Positions 7,553-17,504 of a stretch of 64,000 bases of DNA are shown here, piece by piece; the first letter of the stretch is position 1; every line of letters starts with the position of its first letter. Both the position numbers and the translations under genes were made by a program. The notes under the pieces were generated by a model. The model saw only the letters and a program-made list of their open reading frames with translations. It did no database searches and was not told where the DNA came from. Origin of the DNA: Mucilaginibacter_A sp050955045 (lineage in GTDB: Bacteria > Bacteroidota > Bacteroidia > Sphingobacteriales > Sphingobacteriaceae); contig JBPBQV010000020.1 of assembly GCA_050955045.1 (NCBI GenBank), positions 52,329-116,328 of the forward strand, written 5' to 3'.

Positions 7553-9478
7553 ATGATTGCAATTAATGATTTAACTTACGAAATTGGTTCCAGAGCGTTA
7601 TACGACGAAGCCAACTGGCACATAAAACCAGGCGAAAAAATTGGTTTGATTGGTGCCAACGGAACCGGAAAAACGACTTTGCTGAAACTGATTGTAGGCG
7701 ATTTAAAACCTACTTCGGGTACTATTTCCAAATCTAAAGAACTGACTATCGGTTACTTAAACCAAGATTTGCTTTCTTACGCTTCTGATAAAAGTATTCT
7801 GCATGTAGCGATGGAAGCTTTTGAGCGCCAGAACCAGTTGCACGACGAAATTGAAGCATTGCTGAAAAAACTGGAAACCGATTATTCGGAAGATGTTTTA
7901 CATAAATTAAGCGATAAACAAAGCGAATTTGAAGCTTTGGACGGTTACAATATCGAATACAAAGCACACGAAATTCTGGCCGGTTTAGGTTTTGGTGAAG
8001 CTGAAACGCAACGTAAACTAAGTACTTTTTCCGGGGGATGGCGGATGCGTGTGATGCTGGCTAAAATCCTGTTGCAGGCTCCTGATATTTTGTTGCTGGA
8101 TGAGCCAACCAATCACTTGGATTTACCTTCTATCCAATGGCTGGAAGATTATTTGAGAGCTTTTGAAGGTGCGGTTGTGATCGTTTCCCACGACAGGTGG
8201 TTTTTGGATAAAGTAATCAACAAAACGGTAGAATCCCGCAAAGGAAAACTAAATGTTTACTCGGGCAATTATACTTTTTATGTAGAAGAAAAACAGTTGC
8301 GCGGCGAAATCCAGAAGGGAGAATTTAAAAACCAGCAGGCAAAAATCAAACAGGAAGAACGGTTGATCGAGCGTTTTCGTGCAAAAGCTTCCAAAGCAAA
8401 AATGGCGCAATCGCGTATCAAAGCTTTGGATAAACTGGAACGTGTGGATGATGTGGATGACGATAATCCATCCGTTAATTTCAGCTTTCGTTTTTCTAAA
8501 CAATCTGGCCGCCATGTTATCAATATTGAAAACCTGACCAAAAAATATCCCACTATTGATATTGTTGAAGATGCACACGCCATTATCGAAAAAGGCGATA
8601 AAATTGCTTTAATCGGTGCAAACGGTCGTGGTAAATCTACCGTTTTGCGCATTATTGCTGGAGCGGATAAAGAGTTTGAAGGCAAAAGCGACACCGGATA
8701 CAATGTAACGCAAACTTTTTTTGCGCAGCATCAGCTGGAAGCTTTGCATTTAGACAGTGAAATTTTACAGGAATTGCAGTCCTTCGCGCCAAAGCATAAC
8801 GAAACGGAATTACGCTCTATTTTAGGTTCGTTTTTGTTTACCGGTGATGATGTGTTCAAAAAAATCAAGGTACTTTCCGGAGGAGAAAAATCACGCGTAG
8901 CGTTAGCCAAAGCGTTAACTGCGGATGCAAACTTTTTGATTCTGGATGAGCCGACCAATCACCTGGATATTGCTTCGGTAAATATTTTAATACAGGCGCT
9001 ACAGCAATATGAAGGAACTGTTATTGCCGTATCTCACGACAGATATTTCCTGGATAATATTGCTAATAAAATCTGGTTTATAGAAGATCAGCAAATTAAG
9101 GTTTATCCGGGAACTTATGCTGAATACGAAATCTGGCAGGCAAAGAGAAAGTTAGAAGCCAAGTTATTACCAGCTTCGCCTCAACCTAAAAAAGAAGTAA
9201 AAAAAGAAACAGTTGCTGTTAAACAACCAACAGAAGATAAATCTAAACAGCTTAAAAAACTGAACCAGGATCTTTCCGGGATGGAACAAAAAATTGCCGA
9301 ACTGGAAAAAAATGTAAAGCAACTGGAAGCCGAATTAAGCGACGAAAAAATTTACAAACAGCAAAGCCGTTTACAGGAAGTTAACAAAAACCTAAAGCAA
9401 AAACAGCAGGAACTGAAACAGCAACAAGAAAAATGGGAAACGCTTGCTGATCAGATTCTGGAAATGGAAGAAAATTGA
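7553..9478 (+). CDS. ABC-F family ATPase (Uup/EttA-like)
   Basis: A 641-residue soluble tandem ABC protein with two Walker A motifs (GANGTGKTT near 34; GANGRGKST near 360), two ABC-F signatures (SGGWRMR; SGGEKSR), two DEPTNHLD Walker B blocks and no membrane domain. The linker between cassettes (about 240-320) and a C-terminal charged coiled coil (about 555-641) are typical of Uup-type members. ABC-F proteins bind the ribosomal E site and relieve stalled translation; some confer ribosome-targeting antibiotic protection. Linker sequence cannot decide between housekeeping and resistance; housekeeping is likelier. The gene stands alone. A TACTGTTTTTA motif begins one base after the stop. Confidence 0.92.
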   Translation: MIAINDLTYEIGSRALYDEANWHIKPGEKIGLIGANGTGKTTLLKLIVGDLKPTSGTISKSKELTIGYLNQDLLSYASDKSILHVAMEAFERQNQLHDEIEALLKKLETDYSEDVLHKLSDKQSEFEALDGYNIEYKAHEILAGLGFGEAETQRKLSTFSGGWRMRVMLAKILLQAPDILLLDEPTNHLDLPSIQWLEDYLRAFEGAVVIVSHDRWFLDKVINKTVESRKGKLNVYSGNYTFYVEEKQLRGEIQKGEFKNQQAKIKQEERLIERFRAKASKAKMAQSRIKALDKLERVDDVDDDNPSVNFSFRFSKQSGRHVINIENLTKKYPTIDIVEDAHAIIEKGDKIALIGANGRGKSTVLRIIAGADKEFEGKSDTGYNVTQTFFAQHQLEALHLDSEILQELQSFAPKHNETELRSILGSFLFTGDDVFKKIKVLSGGEKSRVALAKALTADANFLILDEPTNHLDIASVNILIQALQQYEGTVIAVSHDRYFLDNIANKIWFIEDQQIKVYPGTYAEYEIWQAKRKLEAKLLPASPQPKKEVKKETVAVKQPTEDKSKQLKKLNQDLSGMEQKIAELEKNVKQLEAELSDEKIYKQQSRLQEVNKNLKQKQQELKQQQEKWETLADQILEMEEN

Positions 9479-9572
9479 TACTGTTTTTACCGGCAAAAAA
9501 CATTGAACAAATAATTCTGTAGTATTTTTTATTATAGAATTGTTTGTTAATTTTAAACAGGAAATCAAAATT

Positions 9573-9764
9573 ATGGCTTTTTCATTTTTCAATACTGCAC
9601 CTAAATTGTTGAGCGACAGGTTTATCAAGCTTGCAAAAGCGGGCCATTTACCTGATATTATGGAAGCAATTTATGATGAACGCCATAATAAATCATCACT
9701 TAAAGGAACATCTAAAAACGGATTGATTACAGTTGAACGCTTAGGTTCTTTTCCTAAAAAATAA
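9573..9764 (+). CDS. Small conserved-looking protein of unknown function (63 aa)
   Basis: An ATG at 9573 gives 63 residues (MAFSFFNTAPKLLSDRF...); a longer TTG start at 9540 is possible but less likely. The product is basic, without TM segments or recognisable motifs. Its stop codon is directly followed by the ATG of the next gene, with no spacer, so the two are probably translationally coupled. Function unknown. Confidence 0.6.
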   Translation: MAFSFFNTAPKLLSDRFIKLAKAGHLPDIMEAIYDERHNKSSLKGTSKNGLITVERLGSFPKK

Positions 9765-10529
9765 ATGAATTTTGCCCTGCCTACCATCATTTTGCTGTTG
9801 ATGCTGGTGCCGGGTTTTTTATTCAGGCGATTGTATTATAGCGGAGAATTTTCTAAAGAATATTTTAAGCAAAACTTTACTGATTACCTTTTTCCCTCAC
9901 TCATTTTCAGCATCCTGATTCACCTTTTTTGCCAAGGCTTTATCAGGATTTTTGGTTTTAAAATAAGTTTGTGGCCGTTGTTTTTACTCATCGGAAGCAA
10001 TGGGAGCAGTAACGAAACTGGTATTGCTTTTCTGCAGATTTATCAAAACATTTATCATCTTTTCTTTTACTTTACGTTTACTGCTTTTACCGGCGCAGTG
10101 TTGGGTCAGCTAGGCAAACATGTTGTCAGGAAACTAAAGTTTGACCGCAAATACCAATTATTTCGTTATCAAAATGAGTGGCACTATGTTTTTACCGGAG
10201 AAATTTTAGATTTTCCAAATATTGCTGGGCAAGCTGATGTGCAGCCAGAAGTTCAGTATGTAGATGCTTTGGTAAAAACTGCCGAAGGTAGTGTTTTGTA
10301 CAGCGGCTACCTCTCGCATTACGTTCTTTCCAGTTCCAACGGAATAGATCAATTGTATTTGAGCGATGTAAAACGGCGGTATTTAAAAGACGATCAGCAG
10401 CCCGAAAACGTAGACCCTTATTATTATATGCCGGGAGATTTTACCATCATTCCTTATCGCGAGGTGATGAATTTAAACATTACTTATTACCGGATCAATC
10501 AACGCGCTCCGGAAGAATTAGCTGAATAA
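9765..10529 (+). CDS. Membrane protein of unknown function
   Basis: This 254-residue protein has an N-terminal hydrophobic segment with a PGFLFRR turn (residues 3-22), two or three further TM spans (about 43-70 and 86-115), and a hydrophilic C-terminal half (about 120-254) rich in Tyr and acidic residues. The layout recalls uncharacterised membrane families such as DUF6338, but that link is a guess. It starts at the base after the upstream small gene's stop and ends one base before the next gene, so it lies in a tight three-gene run. Confidence 0.65.
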   Translation: MNFALPTIILLLMLVPGFLFRRLYYSGEFSKEYFKQNFTDYLFPSLIFSILIHLFCQGFIRIFGFKISLWPLFLLIGSNGSSNETGIAFLQIYQNIYHLFFYFTFTAFTGAVLGQLGKHVVRKLKFDRKYQLFRYQNEWHYVFTGEILDFPNIAGQADVQPEVQYVDALVKTAEGSVLYSGYLSHYVLSSSNGIDQLYLSDVKRRYLKDDQQPENVDPYYYMPGDFTIIPYREVMNLNITYYRINQRAPEELAE

Positions 10530-10530
10530 A

Positions 10531-11802
10531 ATGTCTGTAAAAATAAGTTTAAGCTTTTGGTTGATATGCTTCTTTTACCTTCTAAATTCTATTGAGGTAA
10601 AAGCTCAAAATTCTGTTTATCAATCTAATATAAAATCCGTACAGGTTTTTAACGGTCAGCAGGAAAGCTCTTTTCCTATTGTTAGCTTACGTACCAATGA
10701 TGTTTTATTGTTGAGTTTTGATGATCTGAATGGCGGCTCAAAATCCTATTCTTATACCATTCAACATTGTGATGCAGACTGGAAACCTTCCAACTTGTCG
10801 CCTTCCGAATATCTGCAAAGTTTTACAGAAGACCGGATTATGGATTACCGTTATTCTTTCAACACTAAACAGAAATATACGCATTACCAGTTAACGTTGC
10901 CCAATTACAACATTGCTCCAAAGCTTTCCGGAAATTATTTGTTAAAAGTTTATCCCGAAGGAAATCCGGCAGAACCAATTTTAACGCGTCAGTTTTATGT
11001 GGTTGATCAAAAAGTTGGTTTGGCTGCGGGCATCAGCGCTTCTAATAATGTTGTAAACAGAACCAGCAACCAGAAAATTAATTTTAGTGTTGATGTTGCT
11101 GCTTTGTCGGTTCAAAATCCTTATGCAGAAATTCGTACATTAATTATGCAAAATGGCCGAACCGATGTAAGTCAAATGAATACGCGCCCGCAATTTGTTC
11201 AAGGCAACCTTTTGCAGTACAATGATTTACAGACCAATGATTTTGCCGGCGGAAATGAGTTCAGGCGGTTTGATCTGCGTTCTTTAAATGCTGGTGCAGA
11301 ACATATTGATAAAATTTATCGTGATACAGCAAACACGGTTATGTTAATAGGCGACAGAGTTTTGGATCAACCAAACTACACTTTTCAGTATGATAATAAC
11401 GGCAAGTTTTTTGTTTTGAATACGGATGGCCGCGATCCTCACCTGGATGCGGATTATGCACATATTTATTTCAACCTAAATTACAGTCCGCAAAATCAAA
11501 ACAATACTGTTTTTATCACCGGAAATTTCAATAATTACCATTTGGATGAAAGCAGCAAAATGAATTACGATGCGAGTAAAGGCAATTTTTATAAGGATTT
11601 ATATTTGAAGCAGGGCGTTTACGATTATCATTATGTGTTGAAGAGCAATCAGGAAATTGATCAAACGACAATCGATGGCAGTCATTTTGAAACAGAAAAT
11701 GATTACCAGATTCTGGTTTACTACAAAAGAACAGGCAGCCGTTACGAAGAATTGGTTGGTTATCAGTTGTTGAATACTACGAAAAACAGTAGTTTGCGCT
11801 AA
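10531..11802 (+). CDS. Type IX secretion system plug-like protein (DUF5103)
   Basis: The 423-residue product has a signal peptide (cleavage near residue 25, after VKA) and an N-terminal DUF5103-like region (SIKSVQVFNG.. SFPIV.L...D.LLLSFDDL...SYSYTIQHCDADW.PS.L...EYL), extending to about residue 290, then a C-terminal Ig/CBM-like sandwich (about 310-400). The family contains the plug of the SprA translocon of the Bacteroidota type IX secretion system, which closes the periplasmic side of the outer-membrane pore. That role is known for relatives and inferred here. No other T9SS gene is nearby. Confidence 0.8.
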   Translation: MSVKISLSFWLICFFYLLNSIEVKAQNSVYQSNIKSVQVFNGQQESSFPIVSLRTNDVLLLSFDDLNGGSKSYSYTIQHCDADWKPSNLSPSEYLQSFTEDRIMDYRYSFNTKQKYTHYQLTLPNYNIAPKLSGNYLLKVYPEGNPAEPILTRQFYVVDQKVGLAAGISASNNVVNRTSNQKINFSVDVAALSVQNPYAEIRTLIMQNGRTDVSQMNTRPQFVQGNLLQYNDLQTNDFAGGNEFRRFDLRSLNAGAEHIDKIYRDTANTVMLIGDRVLDQPNYTFQYDNNGKFFVLNTDGRDPHLDADYAHIYFNLNYSPQNQNNTVFITGNFNNYHLDESSKMNYDASKGNFYKDLYLKQGVYDYHYVLKSNQEIDQTTIDGSHFETENDYQILVYYKRTGSRYEELVGYQLLNTTKNSSLR

Positions 11803-11841
11803 ACTTTTATCAGCCTGAAAAAAGTATTATAAAAGAAGCAC

Positions 11842-12549
11842 ATGCTCGAACAGCTTGATTTACAAACCCTTTTAATTATTGATATTGAAACTGTTCCGCA
11901 ATACCGCAGTTACCAGGATTTGCCAAAGCATTTGCAGGGTTTGTGGGAGCAGAAAACAGTTTACCAGCGCAAAGAACTTTTAGCAGAAGATTTTTACGAC
12001 CGTGCCGGAATTTGGGCTGAATTTGGTAAAATCGTTTGCATTTCTGCTGGCGTTTTTACTTCGGCAGAAAATACTTCGCTCCGCATAAAATCGTATTGCT
12101 GCGACGAGGAAACAGAGTTGCTGGAAGATTTTGCATCGATGTTAAGCAGGCAACCAGCCAATAAAATTTTATGCGCGCACAACGGCAAAGAGTTTGATTT
12201 TCCGTATTTGTGCCGGAGAATGCTGATCAACGGCATCACAATTCCGCCACAACTGCAAACTTTCGGCAAAAAGCCCTGGGAAGTTAACCATCTAGATACA
12301 ATGGATTTATGGAAATTTGGCGATCATAAAAACTATACTTCTTTGAGTTTGCTAGCTGCTATTTTCAACATTCCTACACCAAAAGATGATATTGATGGTA
12401 GTCAGGTTGGTTACGTTTATTGGGAAGAAAACGATCAAGAACGAATCCGTGTTTATTGCCAGAAAGATGTAATTACCACAGCGCAACTGATTAAAAAATT
12501 TCGCGGTGAGGAAATGATTTCCGAAGAAAACATCACTTATACTGATTAA
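11842..12549 (+). CDS. Predicted DEDD-family 3'-5' exonuclease
   Basis: A 235-residue RNase H-fold nuclease related to the PolB exonuclease domain. Visible DEDD motifs: IDIETVP (Asp and Glu near residues 13-15), CAHNGKEFDFPYLCRR (about 112-127), HLDTMDLWKF (about 150) and YCQKDVITTAQL (about 204). It would act on single-stranded DNA or RNA ends with two metal ions. A TAAAAGAAGCA motif occupies 11830-11840, one base before the ATG, in the place of a ribosome-binding site. It lies three bases before the next gene and is probably co-transcribed with it. Confidence 0.85.
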   Translation: MLEQLDLQTLLIIDIETVPQYRSYQDLPKHLQGLWEQKTVYQRKELLAEDFYDRAGIWAEFGKIVCISAGVFTSAENTSLRIKSYCCDEETELLEDFASMLSRQPANKILCAHNGKEFDFPYLCRRMLINGITIPPQLQTFGKKPWEVNHLDTMDLWKFGDHKNYTSLSLLAAIFNIPTPKDDIDGSQVGYVYWEENDQERIRVYCQKDVITTAQLIKKFRGEEMISEENITYTD

Positions 12550-12552
12550 TGA

Positions 12553-14289
12553 ATGAGTTTAAAAGTTGATCGGTTACAAGTAAGTTTTAAAACCGGAGAT
12601 ACTGTTTTTAATGCGGTAAAAGAAGTATCATTTGAACTGAATACAGGAAAAGTAATTGGAATTGTAGGCGAATCCGGTTCCGGAAAATCTGTTACTTCTT
12701 TGGCTCTAATGAGATTATTAGATGAAAAAAAAGCAGAAATAAAAGGCAGTATCTTACTGAATAATAAAGCGTTATTAGAACTTTCGGAAGTAGAAATGCG
12801 AACTTATCGCGGCAACCGTATCGGGATGATTTTCCAGGAACCGATGACTTCACTTAATCCGGTTCTAACATGCGGCTATCAGGTTGCGGAAGCTATTCAA
12901 TTGCATTTGAAAGTTGGAAAACAAGAAGCAAAAACTCAAACGATAACTTTATTTAAAGAAGTACAACTGCCACGTCCGGAAGCCATTTTTGACAGCTATC
13001 CGCACCAGATTTCGGGCGGACAAAAACAGCGTGTGATGATTGCAATGTCGCTAAGTTGCAACCCGGGGATTTTGATTGCTGATGAACCCACAACTGCGCT
13101 GGATGTAACGGTTCAAAAATCAATACTAAAGCTTCTTTTACGCATCAAAAATGAGCGGAACAGCAGCCTGATTTTTATTTCGCATGATTTGGGTGTGATC
13201 CGGGAAATTGCCGATGAAGTTATAGTAATGTACAAAGGTAAAATTGTAGAACAAGCTGATACAGAAAGGATTTTTAATTCTCCGCAACATCCTTACACAC
13301 AAGGTTTGTTGGCTTGTCGTCCTTCTCCGCAATTTCAACTCAAAAAATTACCTGTTATCAGTGATTTTTTGAAGGTTGATCAGCAGGGAGAAATCCAATC
13401 TTCCGGTTTAACGATTCAGGAAATCAGGGAAAGTTATGCTTTAAGCGACGACGAAAAAAAACAACGGCAAAAGAAGCTTTACGATCAGGAACCTTTGCTC
13501 CGGATCAAAAACCTGAATATTTGGTTTCCTGTTAAAAAAGGATTTCTACAACGATCATCAGAAACCGTAAAAGCGGTTAATAATATCAGCTTTGAGATTT
13601 TTCCGGGAGAAACATTAGGGTTAGTTGGCGAATCTGGCTGCGGAAAAACAACGTTGGGACGAAGCATTATTCGTTTAATCGAACCAACTTCCGGAAAAAT
13701 CAGTTTTAAAAACCAGGATATTTTGTCGCTGCCGCCAAGTGAGATGCTTCGGATGCGCAAAAAAATGCAGTTAATTTTTCAGGATCCTTACTCCTCGCTC
13801 AATCCAAAACAAACGGTTGGAAATACAATATTGGAACCGATGGAAGTGCATCAATTGCATGAAAATCAGCAACAACGAAAAAAGAAAGTGCTGGAACTAT
13901 TAGATCGTGTAAACTTATTGCCAGAGCATTTTAATCGTTATCCGCATGAGTTTTCCGGCGGTCAAAGGCAACGTATTGTAATTGCACGTGCTTTGGCCTT
14001 ACAACCAGAATTTTTGATTTGTGATGAATCTGTTTCCGCATTAGATGTTTCTGTGCAGGCGCAGGTTTTAAATTTGCTGAAAGAATTGCAGCGCGAATTC
14101 AACCTCACTTATATTTTTATTTCGCATGATCTTTCTGTTGTTAAACATATTGCCGACCGGATAATGGTGATGAACAAAGGCGAAATTGTAGAAATTGGCG
14201 ATCCTGAGCAAATTTATTACCATCCAAAAGAAGCTTATACACAAAAACTGATTGCCTCTATTCCAGGAACTGGTTTTCATTCCGCATAA
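12553..14289 (+). CDS. Duplicated ABC ATPase of a peptide/nickel-type importer
   Basis: This 578-residue protein fuses two DppD/DppF-like cassettes (as in YejF or GsiA): cassette 1 about 3-270 with GESGSGKS, SGGQKQR and ADEPTTALD; cassette 2 about 310-575 with GESGCGKT, SGGQRQR and CDESVSALD. The second Walker B reads CDES rather than the usual ADEP, a common OppF-type variant. Each cassette is followed by an oligopeptide-type C-terminal region with YTQ.L. No permease or binding protein gene is adjacent, so partners are encoded elsewhere. Codons 17-26 hold an inverted pair of the dispersed motif (12600-12627). Confidence 0.9.
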   Translation: MSLKVDRLQVSFKTGDTVFNAVKEVSFELNTGKVIGIVGESGSGKSVTSLALMRLLDEKKAEIKGSILLNNKALLELSEVEMRTYRGNRIGMIFQEPMTSLNPVLTCGYQVAEAIQLHLKVGKQEAKTQTITLFKEVQLPRPEAIFDSYPHQISGGQKQRVMIAMSLSCNPGILIADEPTTALDVTVQKSILKLLLRIKNERNSSLIFISHDLGVIREIADEVIVMYKGKIVEQADTERIFNSPQHPYTQGLLACRPSPQFQLKKLPVISDFLKVDQQGEIQSSGLTIQEIRESYALSDDEKKQRQKKLYDQEPLLRIKNLNIWFPVKKGFLQRSSETVKAVNNISFEIFPGETLGLVGESGCGKTTLGRSIIRLIEPTSGKISFKNQDILSLPPSEMLRMRKKMQLIFQDPYSSLNPKQTVGNTILEPMEVHQLHENQQQRKKKVLELLDRVNLLPEHFNRYPHEFSGGQRQRIVIARALALQPEFLICDESVSALDVSVQAQVLNLLKELQREFNLTYIFISHDLSVVKHIADRIMVMNKGEIVEIGDPEQIYYHPKEAYTQKLIASIPGTGFHSA

Positions 14290-14349
14290 ATCCTGATCTT
14301 GCTGCAAACACTTTATAAGGCTAAATCCTTATATCTTTACAATTAATTT

Positions 14350-16491
14350 ATGGCATCAAAAAACAAAACCAGTCATTCGGTAAAACAGGTATTAACGCAA
14401 TTGGTACTGCAGGTTTTCGAACAAAATGGCAATCAAACTTATAATTACAAGCAGGTTTCTGCTAAACTAAATATTACTGATCCGGAATCTAGGGAAACTA
14501 TTCTGGAAATTTTGCAGGAAGAAGCCAAAAAACAGGTGCTAAAAGAAGTATCCCGCGGCAACTTTCAAGTGGTAGAATTGAAAACTTTTGTAGAAGGCCG
14601 GGTTGATTTAACGGCAGATGGTTCGGCATTTATCGTTACAGATGATGAAACGGAAACCGATATTTTTGTGGCTCCGCGCAAACTACGGAATGCTTTGCAC
14701 GGCGACCGCGTGAAGATTTATGTTTACGGAAAATCTTCTCGTGGAAAACATAAAGAAGGCGAAGTAATCGAGATCATCCAGCGGGCAAAAATGGAGTTTT
14801 CCGGAATTGTAAAATTGAGCGAACGTTTTGCTTTTTTTATCCCGGACGATCGCAAAATGCTGCGTGATATTTTTATCCCGATTTCTGAATTAAATGGTGC
14901 TACAAACGGTATTAAAGCCATTGCAGAAATTACCGACTGGCCGGCGGAAGCAAAAAATCCGATTGGTAAAATCAAACAAATTCTGGGAAAACAGGGCGAG
15001 AATAATACGGAGATGAATTCGATTTTGGCAGAATATGGTTTTCCGTTATCTTTTCCTGCAGAAGTTGAACATGAAGCAGACGAAATCAGTGATGAAATTT
15101 CGGAAGAAGAAATCAAGAAACGACGCGATTTTAGGAAGATTACCACTTTTACGATTGATCCGGTTGATGCCAAAGACTTTGATGATGCGATTTCTTTTCA
15201 GTTTTTAGAAAATGGCAATTATGAAATTGGTGTCCACATTGCCGATGTTTCTCATTATGTTGTGCCTGGTACGCCTTTAGATGCGGAAGCTTTTGAGCGC
15301 GGAACTTCGGTTTATCTGGTTGATCGTGTAATCCCAATGCTGCCGGAAAGGTTATCGAACGGTGTGTGTTCACTTCGGCCTAAAGAAGAAAAACTGTGTT
15401 TTTCGGCAGTTTTTGAAATGGATGCTGATGCTCAAGTCATCACCGAATGGTTTGGCAAAACGATTATTTATTCTGACCGCCGTTTCGCTTATGAAGATGT
15501 GCAGGAAATTATCGAAGCGCAGGAAGGAGATTTTGTAAAAGAAATTTTGTTGCTGAATGAGCTGGCTTATAAACTGCGCGACCGCAAATTTAAAAACGGA
15601 GCCATCAGTTTTGAAACAACAGAGGTGAAATTTAAGCTGGATGAAGCTGGAAAACCTTTAGGTGTTTATGTAAAAGAACGAAAAGACGCACACAAACTGA
15701 TTGAAGATTTCATGTTGCTGGCCAATCGCCGTGTGGCAGAATTTATCGGTAAAAAAGGCAAAGGGAAAAGCAAACTTACATTTGTTTACCGTTCGCACGA
15801 TACACCAAAGGAAGATAATCTGGCTTCTTTTGCACAGTTCGCTTTGCGTTTTGGTTATAAAATCAACATCAATTCTGATAAAGAAACTGCGCGTTCGCTT
15901 AACCATTTAATGGCTGATGTGGAAGGCAAAAAAGAGCAGAACGTGTTAACGCAACTTGCCATTCGTTCGATGGCCAAAGCTGTTTATACGACTAAAAAAA
16001 CAAGTCATTACGGTTTAGCTTTTGATTTTTATACGCATTTTACTTCGCCAATCCGCCGTTATCCGGATGTGATGGTGCATCGTTTACTGGAACTTTATCT
16101 GGCTGGCGGCAAATCTGTAGATGTGGAAACTTATGAGAAAATGAGTGTGCATTCTTCTCAAATGGAGAAAAAAGCCGCCGATGCAGAACGTGCTTCTGTA
16201 AAATACAAACAGGCAGAATACCTGCAAAATCAGATTGGTACTGTTTTTACCGGCATAATTTCGGGCGTGACAGAATGGGGAATGTATGTAGAAATTGAAG
16301 AAAATAAATGTGAAGGCATGATCAGGCTGCGCGATATTTCTGATGATTTTTATACTTTGGACGAAAAGAACTATGCCATTATTGGTCAGCGTAAAAAGAA
16401 AGTTTACCAGCTGGGCGACGAAGTCCAAATCAAAGTAAAAAGCGTTGACCTCACCAAAAAACAAATCGATTTTTCACTGGTGCAGCAATAA
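14350..16491 (+). CDS. rnr: Ribonuclease R
   Basis: A 713-residue processive 3'-5' exoribonuclease. Order of parts: N-terminal helix-turn-helix-like region (about 1-65), OB-type cold-shock domains (about 70-230), the RNB catalytic domain (about 255-590) with the Asp cluster in TIDPVDAKDFDDAIS, and a C-terminal S1 domain (about 628-712). It degrades structured RNA and takes part in mRNA and rRNA quality control. A TATCTTTA sequence 11 bases before the ATG (14332-14339) resembles a -7 element. It may be co-transcribed with the prenyl synthase 17 bases downstream. Confidence 0.95.
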   Translation: MASKNKTSHSVKQVLTQLVLQVFEQNGNQTYNYKQVSAKLNITDPESRETILEILQEEAKKQVLKEVSRGNFQVVELKTFVEGRVDLTADGSAFIVTDDETETDIFVAPRKLRNALHGDRVKIYVYGKSSRGKHKEGEVIEIIQRAKMEFSGIVKLSERFAFFIPDDRKMLRDIFIPISELNGATNGIKAIAEITDWPAEAKNPIGKIKQILGKQGENNTEMNSILAEYGFPLSFPAEVEHEADEISDEISEEEIKKRRDFRKITTFTIDPVDAKDFDDAISFQFLENGNYEIGVHIADVSHYVVPGTPLDAEAFERGTSVYLVDRVIPMLPERLSNGVCSLRPKEEKLCFSAVFEMDADAQVITEWFGKTIIYSDRRFAYEDVQEIIEAQEGDFVKEILLLNELAYKLRDRKFKNGAISFETTEVKFKLDEAGKPLGVYVKERKDAHKLIEDFMLLANRRVAEFIGKKGKGKSKLTFVYRSHDTPKEDNLASFAQFALRFGYKININSDKETARSLNHLMADVEGKKEQNVLTQLAIRSMAKAVYTTKKTSHYGLAFDFYTHFTSPIRRYPDVMVHRLLELYLAGGKSVDVETYEKMSVHSSQMEKKAADAERASVKYKQAEYLQNQIGTVFTGIISGVTEWGMYVEIEENKCEGMIRLRDISDDFYTLDEKNYAIIGQRKKKVYQLGDEVQIKVKSVDLTKKQIDFSLVQQ

Positions 16492-16508
16492 TTTCCTATT
16501 TAAATTCT

Positions 16509-17483
16509 ATGTATTCTATTCAGCAACTGCAAAATATTATTATCGAAGCAATCGACTGTAGAAAGTATCCTAAAGAGCCGGCAGAATTGTACGAACCCAT
16601 GCAGTACATGATGAACTTAGGCGGAAAACGACTTCGTCCCGCCCTGCTTTTAATGGGCTGTGATGCTTTTGGTGGAGATATTTATCAAGCCATTAACCCA
16701 GCAATTGCTATTGAAGTTTTCCACAATTTTACGTTGATGCACGATGACATTATGGACAACGCGCCTCTCCGTAGAGGAAAAACTACGGTGCATGAAAAAT
16801 GGAATTCAAGTGTCGGCATTCTTTCTGGTGATGCCATGCTGGTGGAAGGCTACAAGCTGATGATGCAGGTTAGCGAAAAAGTTCTACGTCCGGTTTTGGA
16901 GATTTTCAATGATACCGCAATTGCCGTTTGCGAAGGTCAGCAATTGGATATGAATTTTGAGCAATTAGCAGCAGTAAAAATTGATGCTTACATCAACATG
17001 ATTCGCCTTAAAACAGCCGTCGTTTTAGGCGGTGCTTTAAAAATCGGAGCTTTAATTGCAGGTGCCAATCCACAAGATGCGAAATTAATTTATGCTTTTG
17101 GCGAAGATCTTGGCATTGCATTTCAGTTGCAGGATGATATTCTGGATGTTTACGGTGATCCTGAAAAATTTGGCAAACAGGTTGGCGGCGATATTATCTC
17201 CAATAAAAAAACTTACTTGTTAATAAAAGCCTTAGAAACAGCTGATCGGGAACAATTGCAGAAATTAAACTATTGGTTGCAGCTCAGCAATTTTGATGTG
17301 ATAAAAAAAGTATCTGCTGTTAGAGACTTGTTTGATCAAATGGAAATCAGGGAAAAAGCTGAGCAAGAAATGAACTGGTATGCGCAAAGAGCCATGCAGA
17401 GTTTAAAAGATTTACCTTTGGATGAAAGTCAAAAATCGCAATTGTTTGAGTTTGCAGATATGTTGCTGGTCCGGGAAAATTAG
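16509..17483 (+). CDS. Trans-polyprenyl diphosphate synthase
   Basis: A 324-residue all-helical prenyltransferase. It carries the first aspartate-rich motif (LMHDDIMD, about 76-83, followed by RRGK) and the second (QLQDDILD, about 204-211), both full DDxxD. It condenses isopentenyl diphosphate onto allylic primers to make the isoprenoid chain for menaquinone or carrier lipids; chain length depends on the residues before the first motif and cannot be read safely. It follows rnr after 17 bases and converges with the BLUF gene. Confidence 0.92.
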   Translation: MYSIQQLQNIIIEAIDCRKYPKEPAELYEPMQYMMNLGGKRLRPALLLMGCDAFGGDIYQAINPAIAIEVFHNFTLMHDDIMDNAPLRRGKTTVHEKWNSSVGILSGDAMLVEGYKLMMQVSEKVLRPVLEIFNDTAIAVCEGQQLDMNFEQLAAVKIDAYINMIRLKTAVVLGGALKIGALIAGANPQDAKLIYAFGEDLGIAFQLQDDILDVYGDPEKFGKQVGGDIISNKKTYLLIKALETADREQLQKLNYWLQLSNFDVIKKVSAVRDLFDQMEIREKAEQEMNWYAQRAMQSLKDLPLDESQKSQLFEFADMLLVREN

Positions 17484-17504
17484 AATCATTATTTTAAACA
17501 ACCT

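Noticed and set aside
8278..8703. 141-codon minus-strand frame within the ABC-F gene
   Set aside because: Antisense to the conserved ABC-F linker and second cassette; a codon-bias shadow.
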